From: Daphnia pulex
Taxonomy: Eukaryota > Arthropoda > Branchiopoda > Diplostraca > Daphniidae
Direction of reading: 5' to 3'
DNA: 64,000 nt
Assembly (NCBI RefSeq): GCF_021134715.1
Contig: NC_060025.1
Location: 3,162,001 to 3,226,000 of the forward strand
Each line of letters starts with the position of its first letter. Position 1 is the stretch's first letter. The notes beneath the pieces were generated by a model, which was not told the origin of the DNA, ran no database searches, and worked only from the letters and a program-made list of their open reading frames with translations. Both the position numbers and the translations under genes were made by a program. This document shows, in pieces, positions 11,481 to 22,267 of this stretch.

Positions 11481-12464
11481 ATGTCAGAAACTGCAATCAG
11501 CAACTTCATTAGCAAGTCGACGTGTCATTTAAAAAGGCGGAATGTCATTTTGGCATCTTTTTTCTTAGCGATATTAGCTGTTACCTACATTGGCATTATT
11601 TTCGACTCAAAGATCACCATCAAACATTATGTCGACTACCTAAAATTCCACCCGTGGACATCTGCAGCTGCATTCCGACCTTCTGCTGATTGTGATTTGT
11701 CTTCATCTTGGGACACTGTCTTGAACTCTGACACATTAACAGGCGCTCAAGTCATGCAGTACTTCAAGTGGAGCAACCGACAGTCCTGTCAGTTGGTGCA
11801 AGACTTTGGCGGGACGATGTATAAAGAGCCGTCGGGCTGGGATGGACAGAAATCGTTGTGTCTCGACCCGGAAGTGGCGCCCGTACCCGGCGACTGTCTC
11901 GTTTACTCGTTCGGCACCAACGACGAGTGGTCGTTTGACGAGCAAATGTCGGCCTACGGTTGCCAAGTTTTTGCATTCGATCCTTCGATGATGGGCGAGG
12001 ATCACTACGACCACAATCCCGGTAACGTCCATTTTTACAAATGGGGACTGGGCGACCGGGACCGACACGACACCGACTACAATTGGGAGATCCGTTCACT
12101 TTCTTCCATCTACCAGACGCTCGCCGCCCGTCACGGCCGCAAGATAATCGACTATCTGAAAATCGATATCGAAGGTGGTGAGTGGGATGTCATAACAGAG
12201 ATGATTGCATCCGGGATGTTGTCCAACGTCCGGCAACTAGGCGTCGAAATTCATTTGGTCACCAACGCTCCGCTGGAAAAGTATCGCGACTATGCGAAAT
12301 TGCTGAGATCGATGGAGACGATGGGGATGGTCCGCTTCGATTCCGAATTCAATCCCTGGTTTATGGCTAATTTCACGCGACTACCTGAGCTCGGGAAACA
12401 AAGTCAAGGGTACGAGATTGCGTGGTTTAATGCCAACCTGACCCGTCATCCTACCGGTGGTTAA
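11481..12464 (+). CDS. FkbM/METTL24-like methyltransferase
   Basis: Single exon, 327 residues. A hydrophobic segment at residues about 21-40 is a signal anchor, placing the catalytic part in the secretory lumen. DGQKSLCLDP and DCLVYSFGTNDEWSFD open the fold; FAFDPSMM is the SAM-binding acidic region; and IDYLKIDIEGGEWDVI is the strongly conserved FkbM motif. This arrangement is that of metazoan methyltransferase-like protein 24 and the Methyltransf_21 group. FkbM proteins O-methylate sugars or other hydroxyls in bacteria; the metazoan substrate is not established. Because it sits among Golgi glycosyltransferases and has the same topology, I infer a sugar substrate, possibly fucose. A relic of a second copy lies at 8071-8280. 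Confidence 0.85.
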   Translation: MSETAISNFISKSTCHLKRRNVILASFFLAILAVTYIGIIFDSKITIKHYVDYLKFHPWTSAAAFRPSADCDLSSSWDTVLNSDTLTGAQVMQYFKWSNRQSCQLVQDFGGTMYKEPSGWDGQKSLCLDPEVAPVPGDCLVYSFGTNDEWSFDEQMSAYGCQVFAFDPSMMGEDHYDHNPGNVHFYKWGLGDRDRHDTDYNWEIRSLSSIYQTLAARHGRKIIDYLKIDIEGGEWDVITEMIASGMLSNVRQLGVEIHLVTNAPLEKYRDYAKLLRSMETMGMVRFDSEFNPWFMANFTRLPELGKQSQGYEIAWFNANLTRHPTGG

Positions 12465-12546
12465 AACATTTGCGTTGCATTCCTATAATAGATTTTGTGC
12501 AAAGATGTTTCTCAATTCACTTTATTTGATGGGATGAATATAATTG

Positions 12547-12552
12547 AATAAA
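12547..12552 (+). terminator. Poly(A) signal of the methyltransferase gene
   Basis: AATAAA about 83 bases past the stop codon of the methyltransferase, in the right orientation. Confidence 0.5.
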
Positions 12553-12673
12553 ATTGACGGTCAAATCGAACAAATACACGAAATAAAAGGTAATGTTTAT
12601 TTGTAACTTCTCAGCAATTACATTGCACCAGTAATAAAAAAAAATTAAATCGAAACAAAACTAAAGGTGGCCT

Positions 12674-12702
12674 CTGTGTGTGTGTGTGTGTTTTTTTTTT
12701 AT
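12674..12702. repeat. TG microsatellite and T run
   Basis: About eight TG units followed by ten T residues, just past the 3' end of fucosyltransferase 2. Confidence 0.8.
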
Positions 12703-12737
12703 TTATTAATATTATTTCAAATTAAAATAAACATTAT

Positions 12738-14123
12738 TTATAAGGACTGTCCCAAAGTCCAGGAAAGTCTTTCGTGAAGGGCTGCCTTTTTAGTTAGTCC
12801 TTTATTCCTGCTAGTGCTTCTGTTTGATTTGTAGTGCGGCCGGAAACATCTTCCGGGGTGCCACTTGGGCAACAAACTCGGGTAATATTTCACCTGCCCT
12901 TGGTCTTGGTGAAGTTTCCGGCACAAGTCACAAAATCCGTGCCGCACCATTTGTCTGAGATCCGATTCGACGACGTAATCGTCTTTCCACCACAAATACT
13001 CGTTGTACAACGTGTCGTTAGCGTCCAGCATTTTCAGGTACTGGGCCAATTGCTCCGGCTCGTACTCCAGGGCGTCGATGTACGAGTGCTCCGGCGCCAG
13101 TTGGGCGTAGTCGGCACCACCGAAGACGATGGGCACAATGTTGCGCCGGCCCATGATGTGGAAGAACTTTTCCGTCACGTAGTCGCTGCAAATGGCGTTC
13201 TCGAACGACAAGTAGAATTTGTATTTGGACTCGAGCATGTCGTAACATTCGGGCCTCGAAGTCAACAGCTCGTGCGGCTCGCAACGGAGACCCGACCCGA
13301 GCTCGAGGTCTTCCTCGTCGCAAAATCCGTACACGTCAACTTTGACGTGCTTCTTGAGTCGCTTGATGTAGTGTTCCCGTCGCCCGTCAGTTGAGCAGTG
13401 GGAGATCATGGCCGCCACCAGAGTTCTGTTCTTCTGGCTCTCGCAATTCGTCCGAGAATTGAAATTATTGTCACAGTTGAACTTTGAGTGCGTCTCTTTG
13501 ATCCTGGCTTGGATCTCTTCGCTTGTCGTTGGCGCCGACCGTTTCGGCCGGATCCGCCCGTACGGGAAAGGAATGTCCGAGTCCAACCGGTAGGTCATGG
13601 TCCAGTTGAAATAGTTGGTGTATCCCGTGACGTTCATAGGCTCGTTGGACGGTGGGGGTTCGATGGTAAAGAAGATAAATCGTTGGTGGGGTTGACGCTG
13701 GAAATGTGGCCGTTTGGTCAGCCAAAATTCGTCGTTGAAGTTGAAGATGACGGCATCGAAGGAGCTTAGCGGACGGTACGGATATTGATGCGGGCTGTTG
13801 ACAATTTCACAGTCGCTGACTGGGCATTCCTGCTGAACGAAAGCGTCGTGTCCCGTCCCGAAAATGGTCATCTCCGATCGTCTGGGTCCATTCCAAAAGA
13901 GAATCGATTTGATTTTGGTAGAGGAGTTACTCGCCTTTGGTTGTTCCAGTTGCTGCAATAATGAATAGCGATTGTCGACAAAGATCCATTTACTATAAGT
14001 GACGAACAAGATCGCCAACAAATTCACTAGAAGAATAATCGCAAGTTTGACGAAGCGCTTCTGATTTAGAGCCATGAGAAAACAAGGCGACAACCGAGTG
14101 GTTGCTGCTGGCGTGTTGAGCAC
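12738..14123 (-). CDS. Alpha-1,3-fucosyltransferase (GT10), copy 2
   Basis: Single exon, 461 residues. The signal anchor is at residues about 26-45. KSILFWNGPRR, RFIFFTIEP and FNWTMTYRLDSD mark the N-terminal lobe; YKFYLSFENA, DYVTEKFF and VPIVFGGADY mark the GDP-fucose-binding C-terminal lobe. CDLCRKLH matches the C-terminal Cys-x-x-Cys of the sister genes. It has an unusual basic tail of about 40 residues after the normal end of the domain (KSNRSTSRNKG and beyond). The tail lacks a recognised motif, so it may be natural variation or read-through into former 3' sequence. GC content is visibly higher in the central coding part than in flanking DNA. The reaction should be fucose transfer in the Golgi; the acceptor is unknown. 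Confidence 0.92.
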   Translation of the reverse strand: MLNTPAATTRLSPCFLMALNQKRFVKLAIILLVNLLAILFVTYSKWIFVDNRYSLLQQLEQPKASNSSTKIKSILFWNGPRRSEMTIFGTGHDAFVQQECPVSDCEIVNSPHQYPYRPLSSFDAVIFNFNDEFWLTKRPHFQRQPHQRFIFFTIEPPPSNEPMNVTGYTNYFNWTMTYRLDSDIPFPYGRIRPKRSAPTTSEEIQARIKETHSKFNCDNNFNSRTNCESQKNRTLVAAMISHCSTDGRREHYIKRLKKHVKVDVYGFCDEEDLELGSGLRCEPHELLTSRPECYDMLESKYKFYLSFENAICSDYVTEKFFHIMGRRNIVPIVFGGADYAQLAPEHSYIDALEYEPEQLAQYLKMLDANDTLYNEYLWWKDDYVVESDLRQMVRHGFCDLCRKLHQDQGQVKYYPSLLPKWHPGRCFRPHYKSNRSTSRNKGLTKKAALHERLSWTLGQSL

Positions 14124-15355
14124 AGAAGATTATTCCACTTACTGAGACTAGAAGTTTTGGATATTGATTTTCCTTGTTGAAATCTGAATTACCCAGTCAT
14201 CCTCAGATTGACCTTAATTGCCGGAGACGAAGAAGAAACAATTGGATAATGAAAGAATCACGTTCAGAATTGTATAGCAAAAAAAGTGGGGACCACAAAA
14301 TCTGATCCCGAGCGATAAAAGTCTTGTTGCTGCCAAACTCGACGACTAGTTGGCTTCTTCTGCCGGCCGTCCATTTTTTCTTTCACTTTGTTTCATTTTC
14401 ACAATTTTATCTCATTAAAAAGTTCATGCACTTACATAACATACAAACTTACAAACATTTCTAGACAGCCTCAATTTCGAAACTACACATATTCCATTAG
14501 ACCCTATTACATCCGCAGAAGATCAACAAAATTATTTTGAAATATTTGTCTATATCTTTCCCAAAAAAACAATAGCAAATCCAAGCAAATCAATCAACTG
14601 CGTGGCAAACAAACTAAGTCGAATGAAATTATTGAACACCAGCCAGATTGACCTTTTTTATGCAATCCAACTCAAATTTCCGCCCGACTGCTGTGTGCTC
14701 CAGGTAAAATCTCCTCCTCCCCACCCCTCTCTATTCGACTGATAGAAAGTATAAGGCTATACTCCTAACTTAGAAACATCTTCTAGACAGACATGTCCGT
14801 AAGCACTTGAATCGATTACTTTTTAACGATGTTTTAATCACCCCCAGTGGCGTATTTACAAGGTTATATAGATATTCTGCTGGAAAGCTTGTTAATATTT
14901 CTATTTGGAGATAAATGAGTATGGGGTAGATGGCGCCAAAGGCTTTTAAGATTATATTAAAATCAAAATGTAAAAATCACGACCTCGTCATCCGAGTCGA
15001 TGCCGAATTTCATTAGTCTTGAATTTGTTGTGGCTATATGCTACCGTTCAACCATCGTTGTCGTAAACCTCAAGGATGTCGTAACTTCATACTCCATTAG
15101 TTGCCTATAGAACGTGTCGCAAACTTGCCATATATCGTTCATTCAACTATAACACAGACAAATTTTATACCCAGTTCTTCTTTCCTATTTTCGAGCACCT
15201 GATGGACCATCATAGCGGCTGGTAAGCGTTAATTGTCTACATACGTATAAAAAGGACTGTAGGCTATAATATCGTCTGGAACTTTGACTAAACTGAAAAC
15301 TTACACACCTTCATAGGTCGATTTCATTGTGTTCACCTCATCAGCATGAAACGAA
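14124..15355. other. Divergent promoter interval between fucosyltransferases 2 and 3
   Basis: The two genes point away from each other across 1.2 kb of AT-rich DNA. Just before the start of copy 3, an upstream ATG near 15346 opens a different frame. I see no other gene. Confidence 0.4.
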
Positions 15356-16669
15356 ATGAGAAAACGAGTGTCTGCAGCGAGTTACTACCTAATGCTCACA
15401 TCATTTGTATTCGTGGTATGCTTTCTCGCCTTTATCAACTACCAACATCTTGGTGTCACTCATTCGAGTATCTTGCCAATGTTTTCCAATAGTCCAGCTT
15501 CACAGCAACAGGTTATTATTTTGATAACAGATTGGCAACACTAACGACTTTAAATTAGATAGGTGTTATCTCAAATTTGTTTTTTTGTCCTCACTTTTTA
15601 GGTGTCGCATGCCAATGATGCTGAAAATGCCAATAATAACACATTTAAGAAAAATAAGAAGACCAATAAGATTGATTTGAGTAACCAATCGTCCTCGGAT
15701 GCGTTAAAAATCATTTTGCTGTGGAGTACGTGGAGTTCGACAATGGCCGACGAGCCACTAGTCAAGGCCCGTTGCCCAGTCACGTCATGTATTTTTACAG
15801 CCGACATGTCGCTCATCCACCAGAGCGACGTTGTCGTCCTCTACGTCGACACTCTGACGGACTTCCCGTTAAATCGCCGACCGGATCAGCGATTCGTTTT
15901 TGCCCAACTCGAGTCGCCAGACAACACCAAAATGGCGACGATCAATGACCCCCGTCTTCGTTACGATTATTTCAATTGGACCATGACCTATCGACGAGAC
16001 TCTGACATTTTCCTACGCGACTATTACGGATCCGTAATCAAGACAAATCATTACAGCAAATTGAACAGCAAGAGTTCCAACATCAGCCAGGAGATGACAG
16101 CTTTAATCAGAGGCAAGTCGAAATTGGTGGCCTGGTTTGTGGCCCATTGCTCCACCCCCATCCGGCGTGAAGAGTACGTCCGCCAGTTGAGTGATTTCGT
16201 AAAAGTCGACATCTACGGACGCTGCGGAAAAGATTGTCCGTCCAACTGTGACGACTTGTTGCGCACCGATTACAAGTTCTACTTGGCGTTCGAGAATTCC
16301 TGGTGCCCAGATTACGTCACCGAAAAATTCATCCGGCCTTTGGTCTACGACTCGGTGCCGATCGTTTTGGGTGGGGCCGACTACAGTCATTTCGCCCCGC
16401 CGCATTCCTACATCAACGCCAGGGATTTTGATTCGCCAAAAGAATTGGCCGATTATTTGATTCGGTTGGACAAATCGGACGATCTTTACGCCCGATACTT
16501 TGAATGGAAAAGAGACCACGACATCACTCTGCTCGACCTGTCCGGATGGTGCGACTTGTGCCGAATGGCTCACGATAATACCCTACCGGCCAAAACCTAC
16601 CGCGACATCAAACAGTGGTGGATGCTGGATGAAGGAGAATGCGAAACCGATTCAACCAAATATTTTTAG
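15356..16669 (+). CDS. Alpha-1,3-fucosyltransferase (GT10), copy 3
   Basis: Two exons, 15356-15511 and 15602-16669, 407 residues. Exon 1 encodes the short cytoplasmic tail and signal anchor (residues about 11-29); the intron of 90 bases has GT-AG ends and leaves the frame intact. Exon 2 has a Lys/Asn-rich stem, then KIILLWSTWSS, RFVFAQLE, FNWTMTYRRDSD, KLVAWFVAHC, YKFYLAFENS, DYVTEKF and VPIVLGGADY: a complete GT10 domain. CDLCRMAH is the shared C-terminal cysteine motif. It has the shortest stem of the three copies and is the only one with an intron, which falls between anchor and catalytic domain. It should act on GDP-fucose in the Golgi; acceptor unknown. Confidence 0.92.
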
Positions 16670-18365
16670 TTATTTTAGTAAATTATTATTCATTGGGGAC
16701 TTACAAAACTTTTACAACTATTTCCCTATCACATGAAGTTAATGTGTAAAGTAAATGAATGTATTGGTGCCCTTGTTTTTATAATTGAAATGTGAGGTCC
16801 GTTCTATTATTTCCACGCCCGAGAAGTCCATGTCGAATGAAAGGAAATTTGGAGAAGATGTGAATTTTTCGAAATAATACTGAACAACTAGTTGTTTTAA
16901 TGGCCTTGTTTGTCGATTATCAAACCAAGACTAGAAGCAACAAGAAAACAAAAAAAAGGTAAAAAAGACCCTAAGACATGAGATTTTCCAAACCGTGACA
17001 CAGGAAAACCGCCGCTCGGTAAAACTTATGAACAATTGAATGCCATACTGTTGCAGTTTAAATCGCCTTCAACCTTTTTTTTATAATTTCAGTGTTCATA
17101 TTTTTAATAGGCAATTTAAAGCCTTAAGACTTTAAGAGGTAAGAATTGTAGGTATTAGTTAAAAAAAATATGAAAACGCTGTCTACCGCTACCGCTAGGT
17201 GACTCATTATACCACCAGTTAGTGACGCGAATAAAGAAATCGTCTGCTGCTGTTAGCCTGTTACCGGTGTAGCACATTTACGTGAAATCGTGAATGAATC
17301 CAAAGAAAAAATGATTTTCAACCTATTTTTGCTATCGTAGAAGTTCTCTATTGGTAAATTTAATGCAAATAAAAGATTATACATTGCAGGAGAAAGAAAT
17401 GTAATAACTAATTGTGATTCTTCTTTGACAAAGTTTTGCCCTGGTTTTGCCAAAGACTACGAAGTCTGTGGTTTTGCAACTATGCATACTTGCCCAGTTG
17501 CACGTGATTTGATCCTTCTGATTCCTAATCGACGGCCATCCAACAAAGCTACAAAGCTGTTTGTGTGATTGAGCTCTATTAATTTTTGAAGGTAACTATT
17601 ATTTCTTCTCTATAGAAGGAGAAGTTAGGAGTTTTTAACATATCGTGGTTGACTAATTGCTACATGCTGATAAAAGTTATAAATTGGCAACACTTTCAAA
17701 TTCATGTTTTCATTTTAGCAGTTATCTCATTAGATTTAATGTAGGATATTATGCCTTTACTCTTAATATGACATTTTGCAAATAAAATGTTTGACAAACT
17801 CTTTAATCTGATAAAACTAAAGAATTCTATTCCAAAAGCTAGATGGATTCATAAAATTTATTCAATTTATTTTTACTTTTTTCTCTATTACCTATTATGA
17901 GTAGTAACTGTACACTTAGTGAGGATGAGGGAAATTCGTCAATTTAGCAGAAGCAGTCTTATGTAGCGTTAGGTTTACGACATTCTATTCGAAAAATTGT
18001 CATGTCAAATTTGTCTTTTTCTTCTCTAGAATCTAGATATTTTCATCACCTTTCGGAGCCGACAACCCGACGTCAGTAAACTCTTCCTGGTTTTTCCCTT
18101 TCCCTGTGTCCTCGTGTACATTCATGCGAAGGTGAGTGTATTCACGAGGACTTCCTTCCGCTTTTCCTACCTGACATTGCGACTTTTCCAGTTACGTTCG
18201 ACTTCCTCATCCATTAAGGTAATTCAGACGACCATTTCATTGTAATTCGATTTCAAGCCATTTGGCAGTGATAACTGATTAGACGAATTAGTATGTTATC
18301 CTATTTAAACGGCGGTTAAAAGCGGGTTTGAACTACTACTTGGCAACCTTCGGCATAAAAAACTC
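16670..18365. other. Gene-poor AT-rich region
   Basis: No coding domain is recognised. A stretch at about 18030-18240 has pyrimidine-rich tracts and a GGTGAGT donor-like site, so an untranslated exon is possible but not demonstrable. Confidence 0.3.
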
Positions 18366-18780
18366 GATCCGTTGCATGCAGATTGTTCCTCAACAGACCC
18401 AATCCGATAACGTTTTGTTCCTTTAATAATTCCTTTCGTTTTGAATAAAGACTTATTCAGCATACGTCTTCATCTCACAATCATGTCAGTGGTGGTTCAA
18501 AACTTGGCATGTGCAAAACTTTTTTCCAACGCAGATTTCTATTTTGCTATTTAGATTCGATTTCTTTACTTTTTAAGCTAGTCGAAAAAACGTGATCGTT
18601 TCGTAACGTAGAAACTCATTTTGACACGAGAAAAGATAGTTGCTGAAGCTACACCAAGCTACACACTAGCCTTTCCAATTAATCACGTTCGTCATAATTT
18701 CAAGTTTAATTCATTTAGTGCATTTTTCGGCATTTTTTAAGTTCGTTGAATAATTTCGATTTTTTCAATGAAGGCTTAAG
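18366..18780. repeat. Local direct repeat, first copy
   Basis: From CCGTTGCATGCAG onward this matches 19022-19490 in the same orientation: shared blocks include CTCAACAGACCCA, CCGATAACGTTTTGTT, AACGCAGATTTCTATTTTG and CGTAGAAACT. My estimate by eye is 80-85% identity with several small gaps. Both copies contain a TTTTGAATAAA block, so they may derive from the 3' end of a transcript. Confidence 0.8.
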
Positions 18781-18840
18781 GAAAATAGTATGATTGAGAT
18801 AAAGTTTTTAAAAAGACTAGCTTTAAAAATATGATTCCTT

Positions 18841-18990
18841 TGGGCGCCGATGGCCTAATGGTTAAGACGTCGGCGTCTACGTTGTCGGATGTGGTCGCCA
18901 GGGTGGCAGATACTGGTTTGGAACTCACGGTCACGGCTTGGGAGAGGTTGGCTACTGCTGTTAGTTTAGGATAGGATGTTGGGTTAGGGT
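18841..18990 (+). mobile_element. tRNA-derived SINE-like element
   Basis: The sequence starts GGGCGCCGATGGCCTAATGG, which contains a good RNA polymerase III A box of the tRNA-Ser type, and a degenerate B box (GGTTTGGAACTC) lies about 60 bases later. The 3' acceptor strand that a true tRNA would need is absent; a GGTTAGG-rich tail follows instead. This suits a tRNA-derived SINE. Edges are approximate and I cannot see target-site duplications. Confidence 0.45.
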
Positions 18991-19021
18991 ATAGGTTAGG
19001 GGTTATAGGTCCTCATCAAAG

Positions 19022-19490
19022 CCTGAACCGTTGCATGCAGACTATTCCTCAACAGACCCATCCGATAACGTTTTGTTAATATTTTCAATAATTTCTTTTG
19101 TTTTGAATAAAAGACGCCAAACGCGAGATACGTCTTCACCTTACAATCTTGTCAGTGGTTCAAAACTTTGCACGCGCAAAATGTTTTTTTCAACGCAGAT
19201 TTCTATTTTGCCGTATTTTGCTATTAAAATTAGATTTCTTTTCTGTTTTAGGAGTCGAAAAAACATAGTTGTGATTGTTTCGTGACGTAGAAACTTATTT
19301 TGACGCGAGAATGATAGCTGCTGAATTGAAGCTACATCAAGATTCAAGCTGCAAACAAGCCCTTCCAAATAATCAATCACGTTTTGGATTTAAAGTTGAA
19401 TTTATTTTTATTTAGCACATTTTTAAATTTTGTTAAATAATTTTTATTTTACATACAATTTTACATGTTGTTAAAGCTTACCTTCACATT
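19022..19490. repeat. Local direct repeat, second copy
   Basis: Partner of the copy at 18366-18780, offset by about 655 bases. The similarity fades after about 19490. The SINE-like element lies between the two copies. Confidence 0.8.
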
Positions 19491-20996
19491 TCATCATACT
19501 TGGTCAAATATTTGTTTTATTTGTTTGACTCACAATCAGTGTTGGTACCACGTCGGGCACCCTTTCTACAACCAGCCCGATCAGCAACACTTTGAAAAGT
19601 CTTTTACACGCCATCACATTCAAAATAACTAACTATAAATGACTATATTATACCGTCTAAGCGAGTATAGCTGTGATTCGTTTGACAATGTATTCGAAAA
19701 ATTCTTGACATTAACGTATTTTTTTCTCATTTCAGATGGTTGCAAACAATTTCAAGAAAAAGTGCTGCTAAAGGAAAAATAACCACCTCCTTCCAGTCTT
19801 GTCAAGCCAGAAAACGCAATTTAAAGGTAGGATGCATTTTTTACTTTACTTTTCCATCGACCAGTGTTGCAGCAAAGTTCTAAATCGCTTAGGGTTTTCC
19901 GCTTTCTATCCTAATTAGTCCGCAGACTTGAACAACTTTTAATTTTCTCGTGGAAATGTGTCACAAATTCATGTGTAACAAAACGATCGTGTATAACCGC
20001 CGAGGGGAAATGAATTTAAGAAAGCATGAGCTGGTTTTTCTTTTACTATTCATTTTTTTTCCTGATGGAATAAGGACAGTTTATTGTGAACTTTTCACAT
20101 GAGAAAATATCGCAATTGTGTTTTATTGATTGAAATTGATTTTGAATCAGTGACCTGTTGACTCGGGCGGGTATTCCCCTGGTGGGTATAGCGTACAGCT
20201 GCAGGCCCAGTCATATGCATGGGCTCGTGTTTGCATATCGGGTCCGATAACATGCTGTTTTTCTGCCAGGAGATTCAAATGTTTTATGTTGACTGTGCAG
20301 CGCAAACTCAGCCTGAGAATTACTAGAATCATCCCAGAAATTTTTTGCTGGGCGGGATGAGCAGGCCACTGATATTGATCCTGTGCGAAATCTTTGTACC
20401 AGGAAAGCGGCGGGTTGTTCAATTGGTCGGGAACAGGTGCATCAAATGTAATGAAGCCGAATGTGTATAAGAATGAAGCTGAATGCAGCAGGGATCACCG
20501 GTGGATAGACAAACTTTTTCACGTGATACGCTGAAATAGCCGATTGGCAGGTCTGGTCCAAATTGTGATGGATTTAACTGTGACAGGATTTACGTTACCC
20601 GTCCAGTTTGGCTTTTTTCCGATTTTCCGTGACATCAAATCTTCGTTCTATCCGCTCGATTTAAGTAAACTGAAAGTGGCAAATTGCCGTAACTGACAGA
20701 TGGCGTAGAGAGTTGCCAGGATCCTATCATTACTGCTTATTATTATTACTGCTGAATTGACAGACACACTGGGCGGATGTACTCTGTACAAATTTTTGAA
20801 TTTAATTAAGATGTTAAATTAAAGAAAATGAATTGTTGGTACGTGAATATTTGACGGCGCTTTTGAGCTTGATGAGAGCAAGGTCTCCTGCATCGGTGGA
20901 TCGGTGCATGATTCCAGGCAGGATGGATTAAGGTTTCGCTATTGGAATACAATTTCCGGTTGTCTTCCGACTCTGCCGTGTGATCGTGAACCCCCA
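19491..20996. other. Intergenic region without a recognised gene
   Basis: A 90-residue minus-strand open frame at 20147-20422 has a protein-like composition (SWYKDFA, CTVNIKHLNLLAEKQ) but matches no family I know. An acceptor-like TTTCAG near 19736 followed by a GTAGG donor near 19827 could frame a small exon. Neither is strong enough to call. Confidence 0.3.
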
Positions 20997-22265
20997 ATGG
21001 ACTGGTAATCGTAATTATTGTTGGCCTTATTCCGTGTTTTAAATTGAATAATTGAGTCTAGTGGTACTAGAGCAACGAAATCCTTCTATGTACACTACAC
21101 TCTGAAGCAAAATAAACATTTGTTAACTTCCCACGAATATTCGCACAAGACGCAAATTGGTGTATCAGAAGCGAATGTTACTTGTTGAACTAAACAGTCA
21201 TCCAACTGTTAACAAGTTGCACTAATGTGAGTTATTCTCCTTCCCTACACATAAGCCAAATCAGCCGTCATTGCATACCAAGTTAACTTGAAATTCAACT
21301 TACAAAAAAGTTTGACCTCATTTGAGTTTTTCTATTTCTGTCAAGAACAAAAACGTCTTTTCCTCTAAGCAATTTGCTGATGCCTGAAAGAAGCGTATAC
21401 GTGATTTCCGCGAGGATTAAGTGGACTGCGCTTCCGGATGTATTTTAATTTCATTCTTTTCATTACAGCTCCAAACAAAACGTAAATAGGAAAAGTTAAC
21501 TGAGCTAGCTTCGGAAATGTTTCATGAATGCCTTTTTGATCGCTCTCTGCATTTTCATTAAATATATAAGGGAAACTGCTAAAGCTTTTCAAATACTTTT
21601 GCTCTTTCCATTGTGACTACCACCACTCGAAGGGTAAAGCGGGTTAAAGTGCTTCCCTCTTTTGTCTCTTCCGCACGAACGATCCGCCGATTCCTGCTTT
21701 AGTCAAAGATAAGCTTTTGTCTTCATCATTGCGTAACAGAGACTTACATATTGCATATTACTGATTAGTAATATGCAAAACTGTGGGTATTAATTACGAC
21801 TCAGTCATGTGGAAAAAAGCGATCGCATCAGTGTGTACAACAGAATGAATGAGTAGACATCCAGCGAAAGGCAACTAGACAGTAGTCGTTCTAGTTGCAT
21901 TAACAGCAAGTTTCAGAGAACTTTTCAAAAAAGGATAGGCTCAATCAATCCAGTTTGGACTATAAGCTGCTCAGTTAACAGTGTCTCAGCGTCATCTGTC
22001 TGTAGGTGGTGTGTTGGTCTGCAGGGACTTCTAGTGTCAATCACATATATTTTTTTTTTTGCAGATATTAAATAAAGAAAAAATTGTTGCTTTTCACTGA
22101 AAAAGTCAAATATCCCGCCGTAACTACCGTTTTTAGCCAGCAGCCCCAGTGCCCCACCTTGCGTTAGCCATGGCAGTTACAATAGTGGGATCAAGCGGGA
22201 ACGGCGTTATTCAGCTACTTTTATTACGCGATGCGTTTACTAACGAAAAATTCGTTCCATCCATT
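20997..22265. repeat. Segmental duplication, copy 1
   Basis: From ATGGACTGGTAATCGT to TTCGTTCCAT this segment matches 43776-45232 in the same orientation at roughly 90-95% by eye. Copy 1 lacks about 205 bases that copy 2 has right after ACTGGTAATCGT. It contains no recognised coding domain. In copy 1 the block runs directly into a fragment of the GPCR gene; in copy 2 about 3 kb intervenes. Confidence 0.85.
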
Positions 22266-22267
22266 TG

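Noticed and set aside
18841-18930. Possible functional tRNA-Ser gene
   Set aside because: The A box is good, but the B box is degenerate and there is no 3' strand to pair with the acceptor stem, so a SINE-like head is more likely.
18366-19490. Pair of long terminal repeats
   Set aside because: The repeats lack TG...CA ends that I can identify, no primer-binding site or element coding region lies between them, and the interval is only about 240 bases.
20147-20422. Exon on the minus strand with protein-like composition
   Set aside because: No family, no neighbouring exons and no clear splice sites; chance cannot be excluded.
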